A stretch of 64,000 nt of DNA from Alphaproteobacteria bacterium (GCA_002401965.1 NVUR01000005.1:1-64000), one strand, 5' to 3'. Numbered from the stretch's first letter, positions 36,174-46,239 are shown. The notes: generated by a model not told the origin, from the letters alone. Translations and numbers: made by a program.

Positions 36174-37400
36174 ATGCGCCGTGTTGTTATTACTGGAATT
36201 GGTATTGTTTCTTGTATTGGGGCAAATGCAGATGATGTTCTAACCTCTTTAAAAGCAGGTAAGTCGGGCATTACAGCCGCTGAAGGCTACGCCGAGCTTG
36301 GTTTTAGATCTCAGGTGCATGGAAAGCCTGACGTTGATCTTAAGGCATCCATTGATAAGCGTATGTGGCGTTTTATGGGCGATGCAGCGGGTTATGTTCA
36401 CCTTTCTATGGAACAAGCCATCGCGGATTCAGGTTTAGCTGAAATTGATGTTAGTAACGAGCGTACAGGTATTATTGTTGGCTCTGGCGGGCCATCAACG
36501 CGGGCGCAGGTTCTGGCGGCGGATGTTACACGTGAAAAGGGTGCAAAGCGCGTGGGGCCATTTGCTGTGCCAAAGGCGATGTGTTCAACAACCTCTGCGA
36601 CGGCATCTACGAATTTCAAGATTAAAGGCGTGAATTATACGATTTCATCGGCTTGTTCAACATCCGCGCATTGTATTGGTAATGCGACAGAGCTTATCCA
36701 GTGGGGTAAGCAGGACGTAATGTTTGCCGGTGGCGGTGAAGAGCTGGACTGGACTTTGTCTGTGCTGTTTGATGCGATGGGCGCGATGAGTTCGAATTAC
36801 AATGATACGCCGGAAAAAGCGGCACGTGCTTATGATGCTGATCGCGATGGATTCGTGATTAGTGGCGGCGGTGGTATTGTCGTTCTAGAAGAGTTAGAGC
36901 ATGCATTGGCACGCGGCGCAAAAATCTATGGCGAAGTCACAGGTTATGGCGCGACATCCGATGGATATAACATGGTTGCACCAAGCGGCGAGGGCGGTAA
37001 ACGCGCGATGCTGAAAGCTTTGGAAACAGTCACAACGCCCGTTACCTATATCAACACACACGGTACATCAACGCCTGTTGGCGATATTGGCGAGCTGGAC
37101 GCGATCCGTGAGGTATTCGGTGCATTGGATCAAGATATGCCGCATATAAGTGCTACAAAGTCTATGACGGGGCATTCTTTGGGTGCGACTGGTGTTCAGG
37201 AAACAATCTACAGCCTCTTGATGATGCAAAATGACTTTGTTGCGCCAAGTATCAATATCGAAACACTGGATGAAGGTGCAAAAAATTTACCGATTGCACG
37301 CGAACGTATTGATAATGTGACGCATGAAACCATTCTCTCCAACAGCTTTGGTTTTGGCGGTACAAATTGTAGTTTAGCGATCAGTCGCTATAAGGCTTAA
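36174..37400 (+). CDS. fabB: Beta-ketoacyl-ACP synthase I FabB
   Basis: A 408-aa condensing enzyme that elongates unsaturated acyl-ACP. The catalytic triad is present: Cys in [13 protein letters not shown], His in [11 protein letters not shown], and His in [12 protein letters not shown]. The C-terminal [13 protein letters not shown] is typical. It is co-transcribed with fabA. Confidence 0.97.
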   Translation: MRRVVITGIGIVSCIGANADDVLTSLKAGKSGITAAEGYAELGFRSQVHGKPDVDLKASIDKRMWRFMGDAAGYVHLSMEQAIADSGLAEIDVSNERTGIIVGSGGPSTRAQVLAADVTREKGAKRVGPFAVPKAMCSTTSATASTNFKIKGVNYTISSACSTSAHCIGNATELIQWGKQDVMFAGGGEELDWTLSVLFDAMGAMSSNYNDTPEKAARAYDADRDGFVISGGGGIVVLEELEHALARGAKIYGEVTGYGATSDGYNMVAPSGEGGKRAMLKALETVTTPVTYINTHGTSTPVGDIGELDAIREVFGALDQDMPHISATKSMTGHSLGATGVQETIYSLLMMQNDFVAPSINIETLDEGAKNLPIARERIDNVTHETILSNSFGFGGTNCSLAISRYKA

Positions 37401-37404
37401 GAGG

Positions 37405-37740
37405 ATGAGCATTCCTTTTGATGATTTTATGAAAGTTGATATTCGTATTGGTACGATTATTGATGCTCAAGATTTTCCCGAGGCTCGAAAGCCGGCTTTT
37501 AAGCTGTTTATAGATTTTGGTGAAGAAATAGGGCAGAAGAAATCTTCGGCGCAAATTACCAAAAACTATTCTCGTGAAGAGTTGATTGGTAAACAAGTGA
37601 TGGCGGTTGTGAATTTTGAGCCCCGCCAAATAGGGCCATTTATGTCAGAGGTTTTAACGCTTGGCGTTCCTGATGACGATGGTGAAGTGATGTTAATGCA
37701 GCCAAGTGCCAATGTGCCAAATGGCGGACGTTTATATTAA
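37405..37740 (+). CDS. csaA: CsaA-like tRNA-binding/chaperone protein
   Basis: A 111-aa OB-fold protein of the EMAP-II/CsaA type. It begins FDDFMKVDIRIGTIIDAQDFPEARKP and ends VMLMQPSANVPNGGRLY, both family hallmarks. CsaA is a dimer that binds tRNA and has export-chaperone-like activity in Bacillus. It is inserted between fabB (4 nt gap) and fabI in one transcript. Confidence 0.93.
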   Translation: MSIPFDDFMKVDIRIGTIIDAQDFPEARKPAFKLFIDFGEEIGQKKSSAQITKNYSREELIGKQVMAVVNFEPRQIGPFMSEVLTLGVPDDDGEVMLMQPSANVPNGGRLY

Positions 37741-37765
37741 TAAGATAGTGAAGGATAAGCATAGA

Positions 37766-38584
37766 ATGAATGATCTGATGAATGGTAAAAGAGGCCTTGT
37801 AATGGGCGTTGCCAATGACCACTCAATCGCGTGGGGCATGGCCAGTGCATTGCATAAGGCGGGCGCGGAATTGGCCTTTACCTATCAGGGAGATGCGTTT
37901 GGTAAGCGTGTAAAGCCCTTGGCCGCCAGCGTCGGTTCGGAGATCGTGATTGATTGTGATGCATCGAATGAAGATGATCTGGATAACGTATTTAATATTC
38001 TGGAAGAAAAATGGGGTAAAATTGACTTCATTATTCATGCAATTGCGTTTTCTAATAAAGATGAGCTTCAGGGGCGTTATGTTGACACAAGTCTGGACAA
38101 TTTTTTAATGACAATGCATATCTCGTGTTTCTCTTTTACATCTGTTATGCGCCGTGCGAAAGAGTTGATGACGGATGGTGGTTCTGCTGTGACACTGACC
38201 TATTATGGGTCTCAGAAAGTTATGCCGAATTACAATGTTATGGGTGTTGCAAAAGCTGCGCTGGAGGCTTCTGTACGCTATCTTGCTGCTGATTTAGGCC
38301 CTAGTGAAGATGGAAAATCCGGTATTCGTGTGAATGCAATTTCTGCAGGGCCGATGCGCACCCTTGCCGGTGCAGTAATTGGCGGTGCCCGCAAAACATA
38401 CAAATACAGTAAATTGACCGCGCCGTTGCGTCGCCCTGTTGAACTTGATGAGCTTGGCGGTACTGCGCTTTATCTGCTGTCTGATCTTTCAACGGCTGTT
38501 ACGGGCGAAACGCATTACGTTGATTGTGGCTATAATGCTGTTGGCATGATTCCACATGATAAGATTGAGGAAATGGCAGGGTAA
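37766..38584 (+). CDS. fabI: Enoyl-ACP reductase FabI
   Basis: A 272-aa SDR-type NADH reductase that completes each round of fatty acid elongation. The dinucleotide site is GKRGLVMGVANDHSIAWG. The catalytic Tyr-x6-Lys is in YNVMGVAKAALEAS, and the N-terminal Tyr of the family is in TYYGSQKVMPNYN. The ATG at 37766 was chosen with GAAGGAT upstream; a longer frame would overlap csaA. FabI is the target of triclosan-type inhibitors. Confidence 0.96.
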   Translation: MNDLMNGKRGLVMGVANDHSIAWGMASALHKAGAELAFTYQGDAFGKRVKPLAASVGSEIVIDCDASNEDDLDNVFNILEEKWGKIDFIIHAIAFSNKDELQGRYVDTSLDNFLMTMHISCFSFTSVMRRAKELMTDGGSAVTLTYYGSQKVMPNYNVMGVAKAALEASVRYLAADLGPSEDGKSGIRVNAISAGPMRTLAGAVIGGARKTYKYSKLTAPLRRPVELDELGGTALYLLSDLSTAVTGETHYVDCGYNAVGMIPHDKIEEMAG

Positions 38585-38589
38585 TTAAT

Positions 38590-39039
38590 GTGCATGATGC
38601 AAACGAATATGAAGAGAAAGAGTTTGCACAGATTATAATAAGGTTTGTGATTTCTGTAGCTGTTGCCCCGTTTATCGGCGTGTACATTTTATTTTTTTCT
38701 ATGAGTTTAGATATATTTCCTCGGAATATATCCTTGGCATTTCTATTTTCTGGTTTTGCAATGTTACTAGCTTACCCTTTTATGTTCTTGGTTGGGATTC
38801 CAACGATTATTATTACCGAATTAATTAGTAAAAAGAAAACACGTAAAATTTATATATTTCTCATTTATATTTCAATGGGCTTTTTATCACCTATTGCCTA
38901 TGGGCTTTATTCTACACAAAAACCTTTATCAACAACAAACGTTCTGTCTATCATTGAGGGGGCTGGTTTTTTTGGATTATTTGGTTTGTCTGTCGCCTGC
39001 ATAAGTTATTTTTTTATGCATGCTTATAGAAAGTATTAA
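38590..39039 (+). CDS. Hypothetical four-helix membrane protein
   Basis: A 149-aa protein starting with GTG 5 nt after fabI. It has four hydrophobic segments (about residues 15-38, 47-75, 83-102, 120-142) and a short charged N-terminus (EYEEKEFAQ). I recognise no family. The AT-rich codon use and the poor start signal make it less certain than its neighbours. It ends convergently with the GDPD gene, overlapping by 4 nt. Confidence 0.6.
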   Translation: MHDANEYEEKEFAQIIIRFVISVAVAPFIGVYILFFSMSLDIFPRNISLAFLFSGFAMLLAYPFMFLVGIPTIIITELISKKKTRKIYIFLIYISMGFLSPIAYGLYSTQKPLSTTNVLSIIEGAGFFGLFGLSVACISYFFMHAYRKY

Positions 39040-39785
39040 TGCACTACAAAGATGCCTTCTTTTAACACATCGGGCGTATCACTGAAAAAACCATCAACGC
39101 CCCAGCTTTGCAGGAGGCGGGCTTGATCGGGTTCGTTTACGGTGTAGGCGAGGATTGGCTTTTCTAAGTCCATAATATCCTCGATTTGTTCGCGTGTCAC
39201 TGTCGCCGCATTAACGTTGATTGTCGAGACTTCGAGGTATTTTGCAAGATCTTCCCAGTTCTCTGGCCATTCTTCGGGGAGTAATAGACCGCGATGCCAA
39301 TCTTCGGCGATATCCGCTGCGGTTTCCAAGCTGACATGTTGGAATGAGGATATAAGCAAGCGATCATGATCGTCCCAAATGGATGATAGTAAATCCAGTG
39401 CGACTTCTGCGGTTTCTTTTTCGCGTCCGGGGCAGGGCTTGATCTCTAAATTTAGACCAAGGTTGCGCTCCAATAAGACATCAATCGTTTCTTCGAGGGT
39501 AGGGATTTGAATGCCAGCAAAGCTTTCGCCATACCAACTGCCGCATTCCAGCTCTCTGATTTCTTCTAATGTTTTATCCGCGACGTTGCCGCTGCCGTTT
39601 GTTGTGCGGTCTAATGTGTCATCATGGAAAATGATCGGGATCTCATCTTTTGTGATTTTCACGTCCAGCTCCACCCAGTCTATGCCCATATCTGCGGCGG
39701 TGTGAATCCCTGCTAACGTATTTTCAGGCGCATAACCAGCGCATCCACGATGAGCAATTATTTTAGGGAGTTTTAGGGGGAGCAT
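39036..39785 (-). CDS. Glycerophosphodiester phosphodiesterase
   Basis: A 249-aa TIM-barrel enzyme that hydrolyses deacylated phospholipids to glycerol-3-phosphate and an alcohol. The metal and catalytic residues are visible in IAHRGCAGYAPENTLAG (His, Arg, Glu), ELDVKITKDEIPIIFHDDTLDRTT, LNLEIKP and the C-terminal SWGVDGFFSDTP. There is no signal peptide, so it resembles the cytosolic UgpQ type. It stands alone on this strand. Confidence 0.93.
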   Translation of the reverse strand: MLPLKLPKIIAHRGCAGYAPENTLAGIHTAADMGIDWVELDVKITKDEIPIIFHDDTLDRTTNGSGNVADKTLEEIRELECGSWYGESFAGIQIPTLEETIDVLLERNLGLNLEIKPCPGREKETAEVALDLLSSIWDDHDRLLISSFQHVSLETAADIAEDWHRGLLLPEEWPENWEDLAKYLEVSTINVNAATVTREQIEDIMDLEKPILAYTVNEPDQARLLQSWGVDGFFSDTPDVLKEGIFVVH

Positions 39786-39862
39786 ATCTAATCTCTACTT
39801 TATTATTAAGACCAAGGGAAAATATAGGTGTTCTTTGCATTTGTCCATATGGTCGTTTGTGT

Positions 39863-40519
39863 TTATATGGCGTATATTATGTTAACGCGCCCTGATTTAG
39901 GCTGTTCTTCGGTTGGATGACGCCCGTGTAGTACGGCCTTTGTTGTGCCGTTAACGCAAAGGGGGTGGGCTTCTCCCCTGTGGGCAGTGATAACAGGGGA
40001 GTGGAGTGATACATTTTTGATGCTATCTGTATCAAAGAGAAGACCTTTGCCATCAATATACATATTAATAACCATGGTATTTTGGTCGACATGCTTCTTA
40101 TGGCCAACTTTGTTTTTTTCGCCTGCTTGCAGAGTCATTGTTGGCATATGGCCATTTTTTATATCCATAAGGGTGTGCATGGTCTGTGTGTGTAGGTTAA
40201 AATTATGGCCGTTTGCGTGGCTTAATTCGAATGTATCTTTGAGGGCTAGATATTCTTTTTGTGACTCTTTTGTCAAAATATATGGCGTGGATTCCAAGTC
40301 ATCTGTCTCTAATATTGTTTCGATTCTGTCTGCACGTAATATATCCTGGTTGATATAAACTTCATCTGATTGATTGCGTAGGCCTTCAATCATCTCATGT
40401 AACTTATCTGTCATTTGAAGTGGGATATAGGAGACGAGGACATCCGGGTTTTTATCCAGCATCGTATAAAGATCGTCAAAATCCTGAGCCTCATAAAATT
40501 GATTACGCATTTTTGTCAT
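39863..40519 (-). CDS. Hypothetical protein, possibly DUF1826-like
   Basis: A 218-aa soluble protein. The C-terminal half has HKKHVDQNTMVINMYIDGKG, then TAHRGEAHPLCVNGT and VLHGRHPTEEQPKSGRVNIIYAI. The order H-x-D, later Gly-Glu and His-Arg-x-Pro near the end recalls DUF1826 proteins, but similarity is by eye and weak. No metal site is proven. It precedes the pnp terminator region and is otherwise isolated. Confidence 0.6.
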   Translation of the reverse strand: MTKMRNQFYEAQDFDDLYTMLDKNPDVLVSYIPLQMTDKLHEMIEGLRNQSDEVYINQDILRADRIETILETDDLESTPYILTKESQKEYLALKDTFELSHANGHNFNLHTQTMHTLMDIKNGHMPTMTLQAGEKNKVGHKKHVDQNTMVINMYIDGKGLLFDTDSIKNVSLHSPVITAHRGEAHPLCVNGTTKAVLHGRHPTEEQPKSGRVNIIYAI

Positions 40520-40580
40520 TTGTCTTTTGGCTAACTTAGCTTATTTTTTCATAATAACACTTGTCGTATTATGAAACAAG

Positions 40581-40609
40581 AAAAGCCGAACATAATTTGC
40601 TCGGCTTTT
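40581..40609. terminator. Terminator downstream of pnp
   Basis: AAAAGCCGA (40581-40589) and TCGGCTTTT (40601-40609) form a 9-bp stem with an 11-nt loop. T-runs follow on both strands (TTTTC on the minus strand, TTTTT on the plus strand). It stands 27 nt past the pnp stop on the minus strand and could also stop transcription from the other side. Confidence 0.75.
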
Positions 40610-40635
40610 TGATGTTTTCGGTGTGGCTGAGGGGG

Positions 40636-42774
40636 TTAACCAGCAGCTTGTGCGTCGGCATCATCATCTTGGAATATTTCACCAGTTTCCTGATCAACAC
40701 GCTTCATGGAAAGTTTAACTTTACCGCGGTTATCAACACCAGTTAGAAGCACTTTAACTTCATCACCTTCGTTGATGATATCCGTTGTTTTGGCAACACG
40801 GTGATCGGCTAGCTCGGAGATGTGAACAAGACCGTCTTTCGCGCCCATGAAGTTCACGAATGCACCGAAATCAACACATTTCACAACTTTACCAGTGTAA
40901 ACAACACCAACTTCCGGCTCATCAGTGATCGCTTTAATCATCGCAATCGCTTTTTCGATTGATTCAGAGTTTGTAGCAGCAATCTTGATTGTACCATCAT
41001 CATCGATGTCGATTTTAGTTTCGGTTACTTCGATCATTTCACGGATCACCTTACCGCCTGTACCAATCACTTCGCGGATTTTGTCCGTTGGGATTTGGAT
41101 AGAAACGATTTGCGGTGCATTTGCATTCAGTTCACCACGACCTTCTGTAAGGGCTTTCGCCATCTCATCAAGGATATGTAGACGACCTTCTTTTGCTTGT
41201 TCCAATGCAACTTTCATGATTTCTTGTGTGATAGATGTAATTTTTATATCCATCTGAAGGGCAGTGATACCATTCTCAGTACCGGCAACTTTGAAGTCCA
41301 TATCACCAAGGTGATCTTCATCACCAAGGATGTCAGATAGAACGGCAAAGTCATCGCCTTCTTTAATCAAGCCCATCGCGATACCCGCAACAGCTTGCTT
41401 AAGTGGTACACCGGCATCCATAAGCGCCAAAGACGTACCACAAACAGTTGCCATAGAAGATGAACCGTTACTCTCTGTAATTTCAGAAACAGAGCGCATT
41501 GTGTACGGGAATTCTTCTGTGGATGGCAAGAGTGGGTGCAATGAACGCCATGCCAATTTACCATGTCCGATCTCACGACGACCCGGAGGGCCCATACGAC
41601 CAGCTTCACCAACAGAATATGGAGGGAAGTTATAGTGTAGAAGGAAGCGTTCTTTATATTCACCGTCAAGTGCATCAATGATTTGCTCATCTTGACCAGT
41701 ACCTAGTGTTACAACAACAAGAGCTTGTGTCTCGCCGCGTGTAAACAAACATGAACCATGTGTACGTGAAAGAAGACCAACTTCGGCAACGATTGGGCGA
41801 ACAGTTTTTGTGTCACGCTCATCAATACGCTTACCTGTTTTAAGGATAGAACCACGAACAACGTCTGCTTCCAATGATTTGAACTTGGAAGAGATGACCG
41901 CTTTATCAATACCGCTTGTCTCATCTGTGAAGGCTTCGATTGCGGCTGTGCGCGCTGCGCCTACGGCATCTTGACGTTCCATTTTATCAGTAAGAGCATA
42001 TGCTTTTTCAACATCTTTCGCAAACTTCTTCTTAAGAGCATCCGCCATCTTTTGGATATGTGCAGGTGTTTCAGGAATGTCCCACATGTCTTTGGCACAC
42101 ATTTCAGCCAAATCAATGATACCATCGATTACGCTTTGATATGCTTTGTGACCGGCATCAACCGCGCCAAGCATGATTTCTTCAGAAAGCTCTGATGCTT
42201 CTGATTCAACCATCAAAACGCCTTCTTTTGTTCCCGCAACAACAAGATCAAGATCCATATCTTTAATTTCGTACATTGGTGGGTTGATGATGTATTCACC
42301 GTCTTTATAGCTAACGCGTGTTCCGCCGATTGGGCCCATGAACGGGATACCTGAAATTGTAAGAGCAGCAGATGCGCCGATCATTGCAATCATGTCAGGA
42401 TCATTTTCAAGGTCATGAGAAACAACCGTACACACAACCTGTACTTCATTCAGGAAGCCTTTAGGGAAGAGCGGACGAATTGGACGGTCAATCAAGCGTG
42501 ATGTTAGTGTTTCTTTTTCGCTTGGACGTGCTTCACGTTTGAAAAAGCCACCCGGGATTTTACCCGCAGAGTATGTTTTTTCTTGGTAGAACACAGATAG
42601 CGGGAAGAAGTCTTGCCCGTCTTTAATATTTTTTGAACCTGTAACGGCACAAAGAACAGATGTGTCACCTATTGTTGCTAATACTGCGCCATCAGCTTGA
42701 CGTGCGATTTTACCTGTTTCCAGCGTTAGCGTTTTACCAGCAAAATCAATTTCTTTTTTATATACGTTAAACAT
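40636..42774 (-). CDS. pnp: Polyribonucleotide nucleotidyltransferase (PNPase)
   Basis: A 712-aa phosphorolytic 3'-5' exoribonuclease. Two RNase PH-like domains (about 1-215 and 310-550) carry the phosphate-site signatures [20 protein letters not shown] and [17 protein letters not shown] domain ([11 protein letters not shown]) and an S1 domain ([18 protein letters not shown]) end the protein. The ATG at 42774 has SD AGAGGAAAC. In most relatives pnp directly follows rpsO; here about 2.1 kb with gpmA and two other genes intervenes. Confidence 0.97.
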   Translation of the reverse strand: MFNVYKKEIDFAGKTLTLETGKIARQADGAVLATIGDTSVLCAVTGSKNIKDGQDFFPLSVFYQEKTYSAGKIPGGFFKREARPSEKETLTSRLIDRPIRPLFPKGFLNEVQVVCTVVSHDLENDPDMIAMIGASAALTISGIPFMGPIGGTRVSYKDGEYIINPPMYEIKDMDLDLVVAGTKEGVLMVESEASELSEEIMLGAVDAGHKAYQSVIDGIIDLAEMCAKDMWDIPETPAHIQKMADALKKKFAKDVEKAYALTDKMERQDAVGAARTAAIEAFTDETSGIDKAVISSKFKSLEADVVRGSILKTGKRIDERDTKTVRPIVAEVGLLSRTHGSCLFTRGETQALVVVTLGTGQDEQIIDALDGEYKERFLLHYNFPPYSVGEAGRMGPPGRREIGHGKLAWRSLHPLLPSTEEFPYTMRSVSEITESNGSSSMATVCGTSLALMDAGVPLKQAVAGIAMGLIKEGDDFAVLSDILGDEDHLGDMDFKVAGTENGITALQMDIKITSITQEIMKVALEQAKEGRLHILDEMAKALTEGRGELNANAPQIVSIQIPTDKIREVIGTGGKVIREMIEVTETKIDIDDDGTIKIAATNSESIEKAIAMIKAITDEPEVGVVYTGKVVKCVDFGAFVNFMGAKDGLVHISELADHRVAKTTDIINEGDEVKVLLTGVDNRGKVKLSMKRVDQETGEIFQDDDADAQAAG

Positions 42775-43005
42775 TCTATATGTTTCCTCTTTAGTATAAG
42801 TTTCAATCACTTTCACACATGTAAAAGCGACATATTTTTTGTTTCGAAGCTGTTTGAAAGGTCTTCGGTGGACTGTTAAAAGCAGACGTTATTTCTGCCC
42901 TTAATTGTCAACCGGAAGCCACAACAAATTACAGCTTTGCAAACGCGTATAGACATGCCACTATCTGCCACGAAAGTCAATCAATTCATTCTATTAGGAG
43001 TTTTT

Positions 43006-43629
43006 ATGTCGCATTATCTCGTTCTTCTTCGCCATGGTCAAAGCGAGTGGAATCTCGCGAATAAATTTACCGGTTTTCATGATGTTGATTTAACCGCGCA
43101 GGGCGAGGCCGAGGCCAAAACTGCAGGTGTGATGTTAAAAGAGGCGGGCATTACATTTGACCAAGTCTTCAGCTCCACCCAAATTCGTGCCAATCGCACC
43201 GCAGAGATTATGCTAAATGAAGCAGGGCAGAGTGAATTGTTCGATACGATGGTACGCCATCCCCACCTGCGGGAGCGTGATTACGGTGATTTAACAGGGT
43301 TAGACAAAGATGAAACGCGCGAAAAATATGGCGCAGACCAAGTTCATATATGGCGCAGATCCTATGATGTTTCTCCTCCGGGCGGTGAATGCTTGCAAGA
43401 TGTGGTTGAAAACCGTGTGCGCCCATATTTCATCGAGAACATAAAACCGCTACTGGATGCGGGTAAGAACGTTTTAATGGCGGCGCATGGTAATAGCTTG
43501 CGAGCAACGTTGATTACCTTGGGGGTTGAGACCCCTGACACAATTAATGATGCCGAATTTCCAACAGGTAAGCCTTTGATTTTTGAAATGGAAAATGGCG
43601 AGATTAAAAAACGTTATTTTCTGGATTAA
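43006..43629 (+). CDS. gpmA: 2,3-bisphosphoglycerate-dependent phosphoglycerate mutase
   Basis: A 207-aa enzyme converting 3-phosphoglycerate to 2-phosphoglycerate. The phospho-His motif is LVLLRHGQSEWN, followed by FTGFHDVDLTAQG, SSTQIRANRTAEI, LRERDYGDLTGLDK and the second His in AAHGNSLRA. The ATG at 43006 follows TAGGAG by a good distance. It is short compared with the ~250-aa enterobacterial GpmA but of a length common in alphaproteobacteria. Confidence 0.94.
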   Translation: MSHYLVLLRHGQSEWNLANKFTGFHDVDLTAQGEAEAKTAGVMLKEAGITFDQVFSSTQIRANRTAEIMLNEAGQSELFDTMVRHPHLRERDYGDLTGLDKDETREKYGADQVHIWRRSYDVSPPGGECLQDVVENRVRPYFIENIKPLLDAGKNVLMAAHGNSLRATLITLGVETPDTINDAEFPTGKPLIFEMENGEIKKRYFLD

Positions 43630-43645
43630 ATAACGCTATAATGCC

Positions 43646-44296
43646 TTATGAATTTTCTAATTTCGCGTTGTTAACGTCTTCAATTGTTGGTGTTTCTACT
43701 CTGATTAGTGTGTTTTGAATATGAAATTGAGTATCCTCATGGGGGACTATTTCTTTGGTTTTTATTGGCTTAAAGTCATTCTGTTTTGTTCTTTTTTCCA
43801 AAATCCTAATAAGGCGTGGCCAGTGATCTAAGTCTTGAGAAATAGAGCCGTGGACTTTAACATCCCCATCTTTTGTGCCAAGGGATTTTGCGTTATTCTC
43901 AATAAATAGTGGTTCTTTTAAAAATGTTATTTGATAGCTATCGTTATGCGGTAAGGCCATTAGGTTTTTTAAGTTCTTTTGTCTGATATCATAAGAGCCA
44001 TATTGATTATAGGCTGTTTTTTTATCGGTAACATCAATTGGCAGAGCCTCAATACCAACAATTTTATCGGGGTTTTTTGCATCACAAAGCAGTGTTGTGA
44101 CGAGGAGGGCTGTTCCATCGAAGGCTTTTGAATGACCTTTAAGGTTGCTGGTTTCATGACATGTGATAATATCCCCAGGTACAATATTTTCGATATCCTC
44201 AAGGGTGTGTTCTGTCGCAGAATTCGGGGCGGCTTTATTAAAACTCGTGTCAACCATTATACATAACTCATCATATTGTTTTTCTAAAACTATCAT
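43646..44296 (-). CDS. Hypothetical protein
   Basis: A 216-aa soluble-looking protein, rich in Asn, Lys and Asp. Segments such as IVPGDIITCHETSNLKGH and GTKDGDVKVHGSISQDLDHWP are present, but there is no recognised domain, signal peptide or helix. It is convergent with gpmA. The start may instead be MVDTS at 44257, because a terminator (44306-44336) stands only 10 nt before the upstream ATG. AT-rich codon use sets it apart from its neighbours. Confidence 0.6.
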   Translation of the reverse strand: MIVLEKQYDELCIMVDTSFNKAAPNSATEHTLEDIENIVPGDIITCHETSNLKGHSKAFDGTALLVTTLLCDAKNPDKIVGIEALPIDVTDKKTAYNQYGSYDIRQKNLKNLMALPHNDSYQITFLKEPLFIENNAKSLGTKDGDVKVHGSISQDLDHWPRLIRILEKRTKQNDFKPIKTKEIVPHEDTQFHIQNTLIRVETPTIEDVNNAKLENS

Positions 44297-44305
44297 AGGG
44301 CATAG

Positions 44306-44336
44306 AAAAAAGCCACCTTATTATAGGGTGGCTTTT
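44306..44336 (-). terminator. Terminator after the lipoprotein gene
   Basis: A 10-bp stem (AAAAGCCACC/GGTGGCTTTT; 44308-44317 with 44327-44336) and a 9-nt loop, followed on the minus strand by a run of T (complement of 44306-44311). It is a classic rho-independent terminator about 22 nt after the stop at 44359. Confidence 0.8.
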
Positions 44337-44358
44337 GAAATTTTATATTGTGTAATGC

Positions 44359-44892
44359 CTATTTCATAACACTTCTAAATTCATCACTCCTAATGAACTT
44401 GCTGTAGAAATCCTCAACAGCGTATGGAAGGTTATCAGCGGCATTATTACACGCGCCCATTGCAGAGTAGCTGGTCTTGTATGGGAAGCTGGTCGAGATA
44501 GATGTAAGGGGTTGGTTATTGACAAAGAATTGTCCTGTTATATCCCAACTTGCCGGTGTTATTGATTTTACAACAACACTATCCAATACAACACTAATCT
44601 TGTTACTTTCAGGCTTGTATAGACCTGATTGTTGCAATTCATCGATTAGCGCGCTTTTAAAATAGTCTTCATAACTGCCACCGGGCACTTGAATTGGACC
44701 AGCCATACGACACTGTATACTCAAACTTTGCTCAGATGATAAAGATACACTTGATACATCTAGTTTTTTGTTTGTTTTTAAAGTCTCGATATAGTACTTC
44801 GTTTGATTACTGGTGACATAGCGCGTTGCTGTGAAACTTTCACAAGATGTGAGCAAAAAAACTGTACATAAAATGGCTGGTATTCTTTCCAT
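44359..44892 (-). CDS. Hypothetical lipoprotein
   Basis: A 177-aa protein with lipobox LLTSC (Cys about 16) following a hydrophobic stretch. The mature domain contains SIQCRMAGPIQVPGG, YFKSALIDELQQSGLY and VVLDSVVVKSI. These fragments recall small periplasmic lipoproteins of transport or envelope systems, but I cannot name it. It starts 30 nt after rpsO with SD AAAGGG and ends at a strong terminator, so it is probably the last gene of the rpsO transcript. Confidence 0.75.
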   Translation of the reverse strand: MERIPAILCTVFLLTSCESFTATRYVTSNQTKYYIETLKTNKKLDVSSVSLSSEQSLSIQCRMAGPIQVPGGSYEDYFKSALIDELQQSGLYKPESNKISVVLDSVVVKSITPASWDITGQFFVNNQPLTSISTSFPYKTSYSAMGACNNAADNLPYAVEDFYSKFIRSDEFRSVMK

Positions 44893-44922
44893 AATAACCC
44901 TTTAATGTTTGTCTTCTCTTGT

Positions 44923-45192
44923 CTAACGACGAATACCAAGAGCTTTAATAAGGTCTTTATATCCTTGCTCATTCTTGGATTTAAGGTAATCAAGAAGTTT
45001 ACGACGTTTAGCAACCATTGCTAAAAGACCACGACGACTGTGGAAGTCTTTTTTGTGCACTTGCATATGCTCTGAAAGCTCAGAAATACGTGTGGTTAGA
45101 ATAGCAACCTGAACTTCCGGTGAACCGGTATCTTCTTTGTCTCTTGCATATTCTTTAATAATTTTTGCCTTTTGGGCTGTTTCCATTGACAT
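44923..45192 (-). CDS. rpsO: Ribosomal protein S15
   Basis: An 89-aa small-subunit protein that binds the central domain of 16S rRNA. Recognised by [41 protein letters not shown] and the C-terminal ALGIRR. SD AAAAGGAAAA precedes the ATG. Upstream, at 45233-45270, is one copy of the repeated RNA element also found before rimP. Confidence 0.98.
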   Translation of the reverse strand: MSMETAQKAKIIKEYARDKEDTGSPEVQVAILTTRISELSEHMQVHKKDFHSRRGLLAMVAKRRKLLDYLKSKNEQGYKDLIKALGIRR

Positions 45193-45232
45193 GGCATTTT
45201 CCTTTTCAAATATCTTTTTAGTTTTAAATTTT

Positions 45233-45270
45233 CCGCCCTAACGGACGCCTCGCACTTGCTCGGTACAATT
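45233..45270 (-). repeat. Leader element copy A (upstream of rpsO)
   Basis: Read on the minus strand this 38-nt element begins AATTGTACCGAG and ends TAGGGCGG. A second copy at 51282-51319 has the same length with 9 substitutions. Two short hairpins are conserved: a GTA/TGC (or GTA/TAC) stem and a CGTCC/GGGCG (or CGTTC/GGACG) stem with a GNTA loop. The changes keep base pairing (U-G to U-A, C-G to U-G). It ends 40 nt before rpsO. Confidence 0.6.
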
Positions 45271-45292
45271 CCCATTAAAATATTAATGAAAA

Positions 45293-46234
45293 TCACTTAG
45301 TTAAGTTAAATACACGGACGGGTTTTACGTCGGCTCTTGTTTGTTCAATCAGTGCAACGGGTGCACCATCATGTGTGGCAAGAGCGATAGTGCTTTCTTT
45401 ACTGCCTAGACCAACTTTCGTAAGACGTTCGAAATCTGGTCTGGAAACAAAGCTAAGCGCCTGTCCATTGCGAATTCTTGCTGTTTCTTCCTCTTTCAAA
45501 TCAAGAGCCGGGATATCGTCCAGCACAATTTGTAGGGGCAACAAGTACTCACTTCGGGCAGATAAGTAGTCCATATCACTTAAAATGTCTAGTGAAATCG
45601 CATCTTTTGCAGTGAAATTCCCTACTTTTTCGCGGCGCAACGCCGAGATGAAGCCTTTTGTACCCAAATCATTGCCTATATCACGGGCAAGAGAGCGCAC
45701 ATACGTGCCTTTCCCGCAGATCATTGTGAAGTCGGCATCATCCTTACGCGCCTCTAATAATTCTAATTCTTCGATGTAAACCGTACGCGGCTTTAGCTCC
45801 GGTATATTCCCATCACGGGCAATGTCATAAGCGCGCTCACCGTTGATTTTAATGGCAGAGAAGTTGGGGGGAGTTTGCTGTATCTCACCTGTATATTGGC
45901 CGAGTAGGGCGGTGATGTCTTCGGCTATCGGGCGATGATCGGATGTGGCAATCACTTTGCCTTCCATGTCATCGGTATCACGTTGCTCGCCCCATTGAAT
46001 GGTGAAATGATAGGTTTTGATATCATCTTGCGCGAAAGAAATTGTCTTGGTTGCTTCACCTACTGCGATGGGTAGAACGCCTGTGGCTAAAGGATCTAGT
46101 GTTCCCGCATGTCCGATTTTCTGCGAGTTAAGGATACGCCGCACTTTACCGATTGCTTGTGTTGAGGTCATGCCATAGGGCTTATCAAGATTGATCCAGC
46201 CCGAAATGTGATCGCCTTTTTTCTTACGTGCCAC
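45293..46234 (-). CDS. truB: tRNA pseudouridine-55 synthase TruB
   Basis: A 313-aa enzyme that makes Psi55 in the T-loop of tRNA. The catalytic Asp is in KIGHAGTLDPLATGVLPIA, the RNA-contact loop is TPPNFSAIKINGERAYDIAR, and CGKGTYVRSLARDIG is another family marker. The C-terminal PUA-like part is short. It follows rbfA in the operon by 5 nt. Confidence 0.97.
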   Translation of the reverse strand: MARKKKGDHISGWINLDKPYGMTSTQAIGKVRRILNSQKIGHAGTLDPLATGVLPIAVGEATKTISFAQDDIKTYHFTIQWGEQRDTDDMEGKVIATSDHRPIAEDITALLGQYTGEIQQTPPNFSAIKINGERAYDIARDGNIPELKPRTVYIEELELLEARKDDADFTMICGKGTYVRSLARDIGNDLGTKGFISALRREKVGNFTAKDAISLDILSDMDYLSARSEYLLPLQIVLDDIPALDLKEEETARIRNGQALSFVSRPDFERLTKVGLGSKESTIALATHDGAPVALIEQTRADVKPVRVFNLTK

Positions 46235-46239
46235 AGTAG

